DNA from: a bacterium
Lineage (GTDB): Bacteria > Muiribacteriota > Ozemobacteria > Ozemobacterales > Ozemobacteraceae
Reading direction: 5' to 3'
Assembly: GCA_016192885.1 (NCBI GenBank)
Contig: JACPTH010000054.1
Span: 1 to 6,495, forward strand
Length of the DNA: 6,495 nt
In this document: one piece after another, positions 1-6,440 of the stretch
How the letters are laid out: the number at the start of each line of letters is the position of its first letter
Position numbering within the stretch: the first letter of the stretch is position 1
Notes under the pieces: model-generated
Databases searched by the model: none
Told to the model about the DNA's origin: nothing
The model's input: the letters and a program-made list of their open reading frames with translations, nothing else
Translations under genes and position numbers: made by a program

Positions 1-2
1 AA

Positions 3-773
3 TTAAAACGAGTTTTTTTTCCAAAAGGATTTGCGCGCTGTCTCATACTGAGGGTTTATTTCAAGCGCCTTTCGAAAGGATAAAATTGCTTCCTCTTTCA
101 TTCCCTTTGCTTCAAGAGCTTGGCCAAGTTTATAATGGGCATCCGCGTAACCAGGATACTGTTGAACCAGCCAGGAAAGCTGTCGAATTGACTCCTCAAC
201 CAATGGAGGATTGTCATAGAGAACCGAAAGATCATAATGGTAAGCTTTTACTTCCTTGGATTGAAATTCGCTAAAAAATAATGCGATTACTTTTTTGTAC
301 TCGGTTAAAGCGTCATCTTTCTTTTCCATGGATTCCAATAACTGAGCCCTCTCATTAATGGCTTCCCTATATTTCGGGTTCAATTTTATCGCTTCTTGAA
401 GAGATTGGCATGCTTTATCGGTTTCGCTTAAACCGCGATAAGCAAGGGCTGTGTGGAAAAAGACATCAGGCCAGAGTAAATTTTGCTTTATCACTTCCTG
501 AAATGCCCCTATAGCTTCTTCATATTTCCCGGCGTTAAGAAAAATTTTCCCAAGATCGTTCCAGTATTCGGGATTTGGATTAACCGAAATGCATTTTTTA
601 AATTCGGCAATCGACTCGTCAAATTGACCCAAACGCCCAAGAACGGCGGCTAAATTTGACCTAAGTTGAAGGTTTTCCGGTTCCATTTGAAGCTTTTTCT
701 GAAGTTCATCCTTAAGCTCTTCAATTAAACCGGGGCTATAATATGAATGAGGGTTCCTGACGTTCCTGGTCAT
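3..773 (-). CDS. TPR-repeat protein, cytoplasmic, function unknown
   Basis: This is a complete 256-residue protein with a TAA stop at 5-3. It is almost entirely tetratricopeptide repeats. Clear units lie at about residues 33-66, 68-100, 102-133, 134-166 and 208-241, each with the A/G-Y/F-A-L and N-P helix-cap pattern (for example 'ALEINP' near 236-241). A divergent unit lies at about 173-206. I see no signal peptide, membrane segment or catalytic domain, so a cytoplasmic scaffold or adaptor role is likely. The ATG overlaps the stop of the upstream cupin gene by 4 bases (ATGA). A GAGG at 787-784, 10 nt before the ATG, can serve as ribosome binding site, so the two genes are probably translationally coupled. 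The partner is unknown, and TPR folds alone do not predict function. The fold assignment is firm and the role is open. Confidence 0.9.
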   Translation of the reverse strand: MTRNVRNPHSYYSPGLIEELKDELQKKLQMEPENLQLRSNLAAVLGRLGQFDESIAEFKKCISVNPNPEYWNDLGKIFLNAGKYEEAIGAFQEVIKQNLLWPDVFFHTALAYRGLSETDKACQSLQEAIKLNPKYREAINERAQLLESMEKKDDALTEYKKVIALFFSEFQSKEVKAYHYDLSVLYDNPPLVEESIRQLSWLVQQYPGYADAHYKLGQALEAKGMKEEAILSFRKALEINPQYETARKSFWKKNSF

Positions 774-1522
774 TTAAATTCAACCTCGAAGCCGCCTTTT
801 GCGCCTCCTTTGGATGGTTCGGGTGCAGGGTTACTTCCCGAGGAGGGAACAAATTTCTTCCCTTTAGCTTTTTCATTTAGTTTCAATTTTAACTCGCCGG
901 ATGCAACCGTCGTTACATAGGATGGCACATTAGAAGATGGCGCCGGATGTTGAGCGGAGGGAACCAATGGCAAGCCTCCGACCGGGGATTTGGCGACTCC
1001 GGCTGTCTGAGCGGCATTGCCGACACCAGGCTTTTCCCAATTTCGGTATTCTTCTTCAGGCCCGGAGGGGGAATAAATCTGAAGAAATTCGCAAACATCC
1101 CCGCTATCGTTCAGGTATTCATGAAAGGTTTGCGGAGGAATAAAAGCCGTAGTGTTTGCGCCCATTACTTTAATCTCTTTTTCAATCCGAAGGGTAAGAT
1201 TCCCTTTTAGGATATAAACCACTTCAGTCACGTAAACATGTCGATGACTTTTTACATGGCTTTTGGGAAGCAGGGTAATATGTTGTAGGGAAACAAAGGA
1301 AGGCCCAACCTTGGCAGAGTCTATTAGGAATTTCACTCCAATGCGCTTATCGGGCGAAGTGAAATATGGGGTCTCTTCAAAGTTAAAAAACCGATGAGAA
1401 TCTGAGATTGCTTTTTTCTTCTCTTTCTTTGGAGACTTTGAAAACCCCGGGTCGGGAAGAAAAATTTCAACGAAAAGAAAAAACATAAGAAACCCAATAA
1501 AGCTTCTTTTTGAAAAAGACAT
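770..1522 (-). CDS. Exported single-domain cupin protein
   Basis: This 250-residue protein starts with a basic N-terminus and a hydrophobic stretch at about residues 8-22, followed by a Lys-rich segment (32-38). This fits a signal peptide or N-terminal anchor. No lipobox cysteine is present and the cleavage site is not obvious. A cupin barrel follows at about 60-150. Motif 1 has H93-x-H95, E100 and G107 in canonical spacing. Motif 2 has P129, H134 and N138, with the usual Gly replaced by Gln131. H93, H95, E100 and H134 form a complete metal-binding set. Residues 152-250 are Pro/Gly/Ser/Lys-rich and look disordered. Cupins include dioxygenases, isomerases and sugar or ligand binders, so no substrate can be assigned. 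It leads a two-gene unit with the TPR gene. The ATG at 1522 has only a weak AAAGG about 11 nt upstream, but the hydrophobic leader directly after it supports this start. Confidence 0.85.
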   Translation of the reverse strand: MSFSKRSFIGFLMFFLFVEIFLPDPGFSKSPKKEKKKAISDSHRFFNFEETPYFTSPDKRIGVKFLIDSAKVGPSFVSLQHITLLPKSHVKSHRHVYVTEVVYILKGNLTLRIEKEIKVMGANTTAFIPPQTFHEYLNDSGDVCEFLQIYSPSGPEEEYRNWEKPGVGNAAQTAGVAKSPVGGLPLVPSAQHPAPSSNVPSYVTTVASGELKLKLNEKAKGKKFVPSSGSNPAPEPSKGGAKGGFEVEFK

Positions 1523-1560
1523 TAAGTTAGTAGCCTTTAATGAAAATTTGGTGAACTTGA

Positions 1561-1590
1561 ATTCTATTCAAATTAGCGGAAATTTGTCAA
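1561..1590 (-). promoter_or_regulatory. Predicted sigma-70-type promoter of the cupin-TPR unit
   Basis: Read on the minus strand, a perfect -35 TTGACA (1590-1585) is followed after 18 bp by TAGAAT (1566-1561), which matches the -10 consensus at 5 of 6 bases. Transcription would start near 1554 and give a leader of about 30 nt before the cupin ATG at 1522. Position, strand and near-consensus boxes agree. No transcript evidence is available. Confidence 0.6.
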
Positions 1591-1610
1591 GGCAATTAGA
1601 ATATTTGACA
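1585..1610. repeat. Inverted repeat of TTGACA boxes in the divergent intergenic region
   Basis: TGTCAA (1585-1590) and TTGACA (1605-1610) form 6-bp inverted arms with centres 20 bp apart. The left arm is the -35 box of the cupin promoter. The right arm is a perfect -35 sequence facing the PBP gene, but none of the expected spacings places a convincing -10 after it (AGTTTT at 17 bp, TTTTAA at 19 bp). It may mark back-to-back promoters or an operator, or it may be chance in AT-rich DNA. Confidence 0.35.
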
Positions 1611-1651
1611 CAAGAAAAATAGTCCGCAGTTTTAAAAAAAAGTCGATAATT

Positions 1652-1668
1652 AAATTAACGCTTAATTT
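1652..1668. repeat. AT-rich perfect inverted repeat, possible operator
   Basis: AAATTAA, CGC, TTAATTT is a perfect 7-bp dyad with a 3-base centre, lying about 117 bp before the PBP start. It has no adjacent T-run and is too AT-rich for a strong terminator, so a protein-binding site is the more plausible reading. The rest of the 262-bp intergenic region (1523-1784) shows no ORF or RNA gene that I can support. Confidence 0.25.
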
Positions 1669-1784
1669 TCAATTTCTTCTGGCCTTCTAAGAAATGGAGG
1701 GAATTCTAACGCCGTAATTCTACACCCCATTAATTTGCAAAATTTTTAATCATAAGGTACTTTGTTTTGAGGTAGGTGTTGCTA

Positions 1785-2177
1785 ATGAATGATCTAAAAG
1801 ATCCGGAAATATTAGATCCATCCGCTCAGGATGAGGATGACGAGGAAGAGCAATCCGTCAGTATCACCCAACGAATAATCGGGTGGCTGTGGTTTTTTTT
1901 CAAGGTTGGGTTTGCATTTTCGGTCATTTTACTCATTATGACGGTTGGAGCGGTAATTGGGATAGTGAAGGGGTTTTCAGAGCAAGTTCCGATTATTACC
2001 GATAGATCTTACCGCCCCAACCTGACCACCCAGGTTTTTGATAATCGTGGGCGCCTTTTGGCCAAACTGCATGCGACCGAAAACCGAACCAGGATTCTAG
2101 CGACTTCCGAAATTCCAAAATTTATTCGACAAGCCATAGTTGCAATCGAAGATGAGAGATTTTACCAACATTATTAA
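1785..2177 (+). CDS. N-terminal fragment of PBP1A: membrane anchor and start of the glycosyltransferase domain
   Basis: This fragment has 130 residues from the ATG. An acidic cytoplasmic head (DEDDEEE at about 17-22) precedes one membrane segment at about 33-62. The beginning of the GT51 lipid II glycosyltransferase domain follows, ending in motif 1, EDERFYQH (122-129), where E122 is the expected catalytic base. The frame stops right after Y130, where the family continues with Gly and about 42 residues that include motif 2. The ORF can be extended to a GTG at 1776, but the GAGG at 1769-1772 is then only 3 nt away. The ATG at 1785 is better placed for GAGGTAGG (1769-1776) and is chosen here. 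On its own this would be an inactive anchored stub. Upstream I see no convincing promoter apart from the unpaired TTGACA at 1605. Confidence 0.75.
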   Translation: MNDLKDPEILDPSAQDEDDEEEQSVSITQRIIGWLWFFFKVGFAFSVILLIMTVGAVIGIVKGFSEQVPIITDRSYRPNLTTQVFDNRGRLLAKLHATENRTRILATSEIPKFIRQAIVAIEDERFYQHY

Positions 2178-2200
2178 AGCGAAAAGTAAAAGAGGCTTTA

Positions 2201-4117
2201 ATGGCTTTTCAACTTGAACAGAAATACTCAAAAGATGAAATTCTAACCCTTTATTTGAACGAAATTTATTTCGGTCATGGAGCTTACGGCCTTGACTCCG
2301 CGTCCCGAATCTACTTCAACAAGGACGCAAAAGACCTCACCCTAATTGAATGCGCCGTTCTAGCCGGGATCCCAAAAAGTCCGGTTGTTTATTCCCCGTT
2401 TAAATATCCTGAAAACAACAAGACACGGAGAGACCTTGTTCTTGCCAAAATGGTTGAGTTGGGTTTTATTTCTCCATCCGAATTCGAGAAAACACGCAAG
2501 GAGACTCCAAAACTTTCCCAGGAAAGAGCGGAAGTATTAGTTGCCCCGTATTTTGTCACTTATGTTAGAGACATTCTCCTGGAAAAATATGGGGCTAACC
2601 TGGTTTATAACGGAGGTTTACGAGTTTACACAACCCTAGATTCTGAGATTCAAAAATACGCCGAAGAGGCAATGGCTAATTCGGAAATCCTAAAATCAAG
2701 GCCCATGGATAAAGAACCGGATATGAACGGCTCTTTGGTTTGCCTCGATCCCCATACGGGCCAAATTAAAGCAATGTATGGCGGAAGAAGTTTCGAAGCA
2801 TCCCAATTTAACCGGGTTACACAGGCTTTGCGACAACCCGGGTCATCCTTCAAACCCTTTGTTTACGGTTGTGCGATTGAAAATGGTCTTCTTCCCGGGG
2901 ATCATTTAGTTGACGAACCAATAAGCTATACCAACCCATGGTCTCATAAAACCTGGAGTCCAAAAAACTATGACTTAAAATTTCATGGAACGGTAACGCT
3001 TATGAAAGCCCTTCAAAATAGCTTCAACATACCAGCGGTAAAATTAATCGACAAGTTGACCCCGGCCAAGGTTGTTAGATTTACTCGGAAACTTGGGATC
3101 ACGGCCCAAATGGAACCTAACCTTTCTCTCGCATTAGGATCGGGAAACTTTACGCCCATGGAAATGGCTTCGGCATACGGCGTGTTTGCAAATCAAGGGA
3201 TTTATGTATCTCCGATGGCCATTATCAGAATCGAAGATCGCGATGGGAACATCCTTGAGGAAAACATTCCACATGCCAGGGAAGTTATGAAAGCTCTTCA
3301 CGCCTCGATGCTAACCGATATGCTACGCCTAGCGGTTGAACGCGGAACGGGAAAACGAGCGGCGATTAAGGGAAGAGCAATCGCAGGTAAAACCGGAACC
3401 ACGAATGACTATATCGATGCGTGGTTCAACGGGTTTACCCCGGACCTCGTTACGATAGTGCAATTTGGATATGATCGGCCAAAATCTTTAGGGCCCAAAA
3501 AAGCGGGCGGAACCGTTGCAGCCCCGGTTTGGAAGGATTTTATGGAGAAAGTTCTTAAATCATACCCTGAAAGCGAGTTCCCGGTTCCTGATGACGGCGC
3601 CAGGATCCGAATGTGCATTGCCGGAGGAAAGCCGGCCTCAAAAAGCTGCCCTCCAAATTTGGTGACGAATCAGGTTTACCCGATCGAATCAATCTCAAAG
3701 ATCGAGTGTACGGTTCATTCCGGAGGCGGAAGATATGCCCTGGAAGGCGACGATGGCGTTGAGTTTGCCTCAACCGGATTAACGGCCGATACTCCGGCTC
3801 AGTCAAATTTTGCTCCTGATAACGATTTTTTCCAAGCCGACTATAATCATGGCGGGGGAGACGCTTCGCACAAGCAATCCATGCGAATCGAAGGAACGGT
3901 AGGCGAGGATGCGTACCTTTATGCCCCTGAATTTTTTAAACAAAATATGGGGCAGGGAATGCTAGCTCCGAAAGTTGACATTGATACCGACGATAAAAAT
4001 GCAAGCAATTTACATGATGACGATACGGATAATTCGGCGACTCCCGAAAGGGCGGCTTCACACGAACCGGGAGTGGTAATGAAACCTTCGGTGGAGTTTC
4101 GAGATAGCTTTCAGTAA
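2201..4117 (+). CDS. C-terminal fragment of PBP1A: rest of GT51 domain, transpeptidase domain and acidic tail
   Basis: This fragment has 638 residues from the first ATG in the frame, although homologous sequence begins at 2174. Residues 1-60 finish the GT51 domain (KDEILTLYLNEIYFG, then LAGIPKSP). The penicillin-binding transpeptidase domain spans about 175-460. Its active-site set is complete: the nucleophile in SSFK (S215, K218), SFN (S274-N276) and KTGT (397-400). After the domain comes a Cys-containing segment (C472, C483, C503, ending C-T-V-H) typical of PBP1A C-termini. An Asp-rich tail of about 100 residues (for example 594-610) then has no clear domain. In an intact protein this half would be periplasmic and cross-link peptidoglycan. 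Translated from 2201 it would lack any membrane segment or signal, so it would not reach its substrate. An AGAGG at 2191-2195 sits 5 nt before the ATG, but this is also ordinary coding sequence. folD follows 10 bases downstream. Confidence 0.8.
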   Translation: MAFQLEQKYSKDEILTLYLNEIYFGHGAYGLDSASRIYFNKDAKDLTLIECAVLAGIPKSPVVYSPFKYPENNKTRRDLVLAKMVELGFISPSEFEKTRKETPKLSQERAEVLVAPYFVTYVRDILLEKYGANLVYNGGLRVYTTLDSEIQKYAEEAMANSEILKSRPMDKEPDMNGSLVCLDPHTGQIKAMYGGRSFEASQFNRVTQALRQPGSSFKPFVYGCAIENGLLPGDHLVDEPISYTNPWSHKTWSPKNYDLKFHGTVTLMKALQNSFNIPAVKLIDKLTPAKVVRFTRKLGITAQMEPNLSLALGSGNFTPMEMASAYGVFANQGIYVSPMAIIRIEDRDGNILEENIPHAREVMKALHASMLTDMLRLAVERGTGKRAAIKGRAIAGKTGTTNDYIDAWFNGFTPDLVTIVQFGYDRPKSLGPKKAGGTVAAPVWKDFMEKVLKSYPESEFPVPDDGARIRMCIAGGKPASKSCPPNLVTNQVYPIESISKIECTVHSGGGRYALEGDDGVEFASTGLTADTPAQSNFAPDNDFFQADYNHGGGDASHKQSMRIEGTVGEDAYLYAPEFFKQNMGQGMLAPKVDIDTDDKNASNLHDDDTDNSATPERAASHEPGVVMKPSVEFRDSFQ

Positions 4118-4121
4118 GGAG
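4116..4121 (+). promoter_or_regulatory. Ribosome binding site of folD overlapping the PBP stop codon
   Basis: AAGGAG lies 6 nt before the folD ATG (4128) and shares its first two bases with the TAA of the PBP gene (4115-4117). This fixes the folD start and points to co-transcription with possible translational coupling. Confidence 0.8.
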
Positions 4122-4127
4122 AAAATC

Positions 4128-4979
4128 ATGGCGCGATTAATTGACGGGAAACAAATTTCCTCTGAAATGAGGGATAAATTCAAAGTTGAAATTGCGCGGT
4201 TGAAAGCTAAAACCGACCGCGTACCAGGGTTGGCGGTAGTTTTGGTAGGCGACAACCCCGCGTCGAAAGTATACGTAGGAATGAAGAATAAGTCATGCAT
4301 TGAAGCCGGGATGAACTCATTTGAAAAAAAATTTCCGCCAAGCATTACTGAGAGTTTCCTACTGGAGCAAATTCATTTTCTCAACGAAGATAAACTGGTA
4401 AACGGAATTTTAGTACAACTTCCCCTTCCCAAGCATATTCGAACCGAACGTGTTTTGGAAGCCATTTCCCCCGAAAAAGATGTTGACGGCTTCCACCCGA
4501 TGAATGTTGGAAAGCTGGTTACGGGAGGTGAAACTTTTTTCCCTTGTACTCCATTTGGAATCATTAAACTTCTCGAAAGTACAGGCGAAAAACTTGACGG
4601 AAAAAGCGGGGTAGTGGTTGGACGAAGCAATATCGTCGGGAAACCCGTTGCTTTTCTAATGCTCCAAAAGAATATGACCGTCACCATTTGTCACTCGAAG
4701 ACCCAAGATTTGCCGGGGGTGGTTAGGTCGGGCGACGTGGTCGTTGCGGCCATTGGAAAGGCGGAGATGGTTAAAGGCGATTGGATAAAACCCGGCGCGA
4801 TTGTCATCGATGTCGGAATAAACCGTATGGAAGATGGAAAATTAAAGGGTGACGTAGAATTCGGGGTCGCTTCCGAAAGAGCTTCCTTTATTACCCCGGT
4901 TCCAGGCGGAGTAGGGCCGATGACCATCGCCATGTTGTTGTCAAATACCCTTGACTCATTTAAGAGAACTATTTCCTAG
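4128..4979 (+). CDS. folD: FolD: methylenetetrahydrofolate dehydrogenase / methenyltetrahydrofolate cyclohydrolase
   Basis: This bifunctional cytoplasmic enzyme interconverts 5,10-methylene-THF, 5,10-methenyl-THF and 10-formyl-THF with NAD(P), supplying one-carbon units for purine and formyl-Met synthesis. The 283-residue length is normal for the family. The N-terminal catalytic half has VGDNPASKVYV (40-50), with Y49 and K53 matching the YxxxK catalytic pair, VQLPLP (96-101) and DVDG (118-121). The PCTP motif is at 139-142. The C-terminal half is the Rossmann domain, with GRSNIVGKP (165-173), a DVVVAAIG strand (203-210), IDVGIN (227-232) and the closing PVPGGVGPMT (257-266). No key residue is missing. 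The start is set by the well-spaced AAGGAG. It lies 10 bases after the PBP1A gene and probably depends on that gene's promoter. Its stop is 3 bases from the stop of the convergent sigma-factor gene. Confidence 0.97.
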   Translation: MARLIDGKQISSEMRDKFKVEIARLKAKTDRVPGLAVVLVGDNPASKVYVGMKNKSCIEAGMNSFEKKFPPSITESFLLEQIHFLNEDKLVNGILVQLPLPKHIRTERVLEAISPEKDVDGFHPMNVGKLVTGGETFFPCTPFGIIKLLESTGEKLDGKSGVVVGRSNIVGKPVAFLMLQKNMTVTICHSKTQDLPGVVRSGDVVVAAIGKAEMVKGDWIKPGAIVIDVGINRMEDGKLKGDVEFGVASERASFITPVPGGVGPMTIAMLLSNTLDSFKRTIS

Positions 4980-4982
4980 CAT

Positions 4983-6401
4983 TTACTTTGCGAGAAAATC
5001 TTTTAAAGAAGCGGTAAATTCATGACCTTCTAGCGTTTTCAAAGCTTGCACCAACAATTGCCGCGCTCTCTCGCGCGAAATTCCCATACGGCGACCGATT
5101 TCCGCCAGACTTACAGTTTCTTCCCTGAACCCGTAAAACAATTCAACAATTTCCTTTAATCGGACGGGCAATAGATCGATAATCTTTTTGCACGCTTCAA
5201 CTTTTGCTGATTCCAGCGCTAATTCTTCAGGGGAAAGGCTTTTTTTGTCTTCCAAGTAATAGTCGGTATTTTCATCATCCCCACCCTCATTGCTAACCTT
5301 AGCTTCAATCGAAATAGGCGTTTGGGTCATTTGAAGAATATCCAGGATTTTTTCCTCATCCAGCATCAAAACCTCGGAAATTTCAGCCAAGGTGGGCGTC
5401 CGAAGAAAGGTTTGAGAAAGCTCGGCCACGGTCTTTTTAATTTTGTGGGCTATCACTAAAAGATGGTGCGGGATTCTGATAGTCCTGGCTTGGTCACTAA
5501 TGGCCTTCTGCATATAATGGCGGACCCAATAGGCGGCGTAAGTAGAAAATTTGTACCCAAGAGTGTAGTCAAATTTTGAGATAGCCTTAATAAGACCGAT
5601 GTTCCCCTCTTGAATCAAGTCCATTAAAGCAAGGCCCCTGTTAGAAAAGGAAGACGCTATTCTTACCACGAGTTTCAAGTTCGCAAGAAGAAACAGCTCC
5701 GCAGCCTTTTTATCGCCGGCTAATCTCTTGGCTAATTCAATTTCTTCCTGCTTGGAAAGAGGCTTTTTTGCAAGTTCATTAAGATAGATTTCAACGATGT
5801 TGTTTGTTCTTATGTGCTCTAATTTAGCCATTCGGCGGCGTTTTTCAGCAAAAACGTCTTCAAATAAGCTCTCTTCGATAACTCCTATATCCCAACCGCG
5901 CTTGTAAAAGCAATCTGAGCAAACGCGGGTACCGCCTGTTATTTTTAATTTTTCCGCATCTCCGCGAGGCTCAAAAAACTTGAAGCACCGGACGATTTTT
6001 TGCTCCCGAACGGGGCACCTGGGGTTTGGGCACGGCATAACTTCCCAACAAAATCGCATTCCCGCCTGACCAAGTTTCTTCCCCTCAATTTGACCTTCAA
6101 TGGCTTCCTTCGAACAGGGAGCATCTTTTCCTAGTAAAGGCGGCCCTTCAGTATTGGTTTTATTGGAAATGGGAAGAAGAGCTTCAGGCTCTTGGATTTT
6201 ATGGTCTGAAAAAATTTCATCGGTAATTAATCCGATTTCCCAACCCATTCGATAATGGCACAACGAGCAGGGGCCATGGGGACACGATTCCTTAGACCCA
6301 TCAATGCCATTTTTCTCAAAATACTCCCAACAACACCTTACTTTTTCAAGTCTTACAGGGCAATTCGTACGCCCGCAATGGAAAGCTTCAAAACAATACA
6401 T
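4983..6401 (-). CDS. Sigma-70 family RNA polymerase sigma factor with two N-terminal six-cysteine modules
   Basis: The protein has 472 residues. Residues 1-185 hold two copies of a cysteine-rich module. Module A has C3, C9, C14, C23, C45 and C48, and ends CHYRMGWEIGLI. Module B has C118, C124, C129, C139, C161 and C164, and ends CFYKRGWDIGVI. The pattern C-x5-C-x4-C-x8/9-C ... CxxC resembles the 'two-CW' modules of bacterial sensors (moderate confidence). The sigma core follows: region 1.2 at about 198-230, region 2 at about 236-308 (DLIQEGNIGL, KFSTYAAYW, DQARTIRIP), region 3 at about 315-365 and region 4 at about 400-460 with the helix-turn-helix SLAEIGRRMGISRERARQ. Region 1.1 is absent, so this is probably a group 2-type alternative sigma rather than the housekeeping factor. 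A TAA directly before the ATG, in the same frame, makes M1 the most upstream possible start. No SD-like sequence precedes it. The modules may bind zinc or an Fe-S cluster and gate activity, which is inference. Confidence 0.9.
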   Translation of the reverse strand: MYCFEAFHCGRTNCPVRLEKVRCCWEYFEKNGIDGSKESCPHGPCSLCHYRMGWEIGLITDEIFSDHKIQEPEALLPISNKTNTEGPPLLGKDAPCSKEAIEGQIEGKKLGQAGMRFCWEVMPCPNPRCPVREQKIVRCFKFFEPRGDAEKLKITGGTRVCSDCFYKRGWDIGVIEESLFEDVFAEKRRRMAKLEHIRTNNIVEIYLNELAKKPLSKQEEIELAKRLAGDKKAAELFLLANLKLVVRIASSFSNRGLALMDLIQEGNIGLIKAISKFDYTLGYKFSTYAAYWVRHYMQKAISDQARTIRIPHHLLVIAHKIKKTVAELSQTFLRTPTLAEISEVLMLDEEKILDILQMTQTPISIEAKVSNEGGDDENTDYYLEDKKSLSPEELALESAKVEACKKIIDLLPVRLKEIVELFYGFREETVSLAEIGRRMGISRERARQLLVQALKTLEGHEFTASLKDFLAK

Positions 6402-6440
6402 TTAAAGTGCGCTTAACAATCTGAAAATGAAAAAGTTTCT

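Larger units (their letters stand above)
1785..4117 (+). pseudogene. PBP1A-type class A penicillin-binding protein gene, disrupted by internal deletion and frameshift
   Basis: Two consecutive reading frames together encode a normal PBP1A apart from one gap. The first frame reads through the GT51 motif EDERFYQHY and stops at 2175-2177. The second frame, read upstream of its first ATG, already encodes LKRKVKEAL from 2174, which is the next GT51 motif but one. By comparison with E. coli PBP1A (recalled from memory), about 42 residues between these points are absent, including the GGSTITQQ-type motif. The lost length must be 1 modulo 3, for example 124 or 127 bases. As sequenced, no intact bifunctional enzyme can be made. 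The clean flanks suggest either a very recent lesion or an assembly or sequencing error. The two halves are described separately. Confidence 0.85.

Noticed and set aside
947..1210. Plus-strand ORF of 87 codons (and an overlapping 68-codon one at 937-1143) inside the cupin gene
   Set aside because: They lie antisense to a gene with clear cupin motifs. The translations are low-complexity and show no recognisable domain or ribosome binding site.
1645..1650. GATAAT as a -10 box for the PBP gene
   Set aside because: It matches 5 of 6, but the -35 position (about 1622-1627, GTCCGC) has no match, and the TTGACA at 1605 is 34 bp away, far too distant.
1702..1722. Direct repeat AATTCTA (1702-1708 and 1716-1722) as a tandem operator
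   Set aside because: Seven-base AT-rich repeats two units long are expected by chance, and nothing else supports a site.
2165..2205. Programmed ribosomal frameshifting to join the two PBP halves
   Set aside because: A frameshift could restore the frame but not the roughly 42 missing residues, including a catalytic motif. No slippery heptamer with downstream structure is evident.
3409..3806. Minus-strand ORFs opposite the PBP transpeptidase domain
   Set aside because: They are shadows of a strongly conserved plus-strand coding region, with no domain or start signal.
4058..4933. Three minus-strand ORFs opposite folD
   Set aside because: folD is unambiguous over this stretch, and the antisense translations look like reverse-frame Pro/Ser/Thr-rich noise.
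4983..6401. Assignment of the sigma gene as the housekeeping rpoD
   Set aside because: Region 1.1 is replaced by cysteine modules, the region between 1.2 and 2 is short, and the -12-reading residues differ from RpoD. An alternative sigma fits better.
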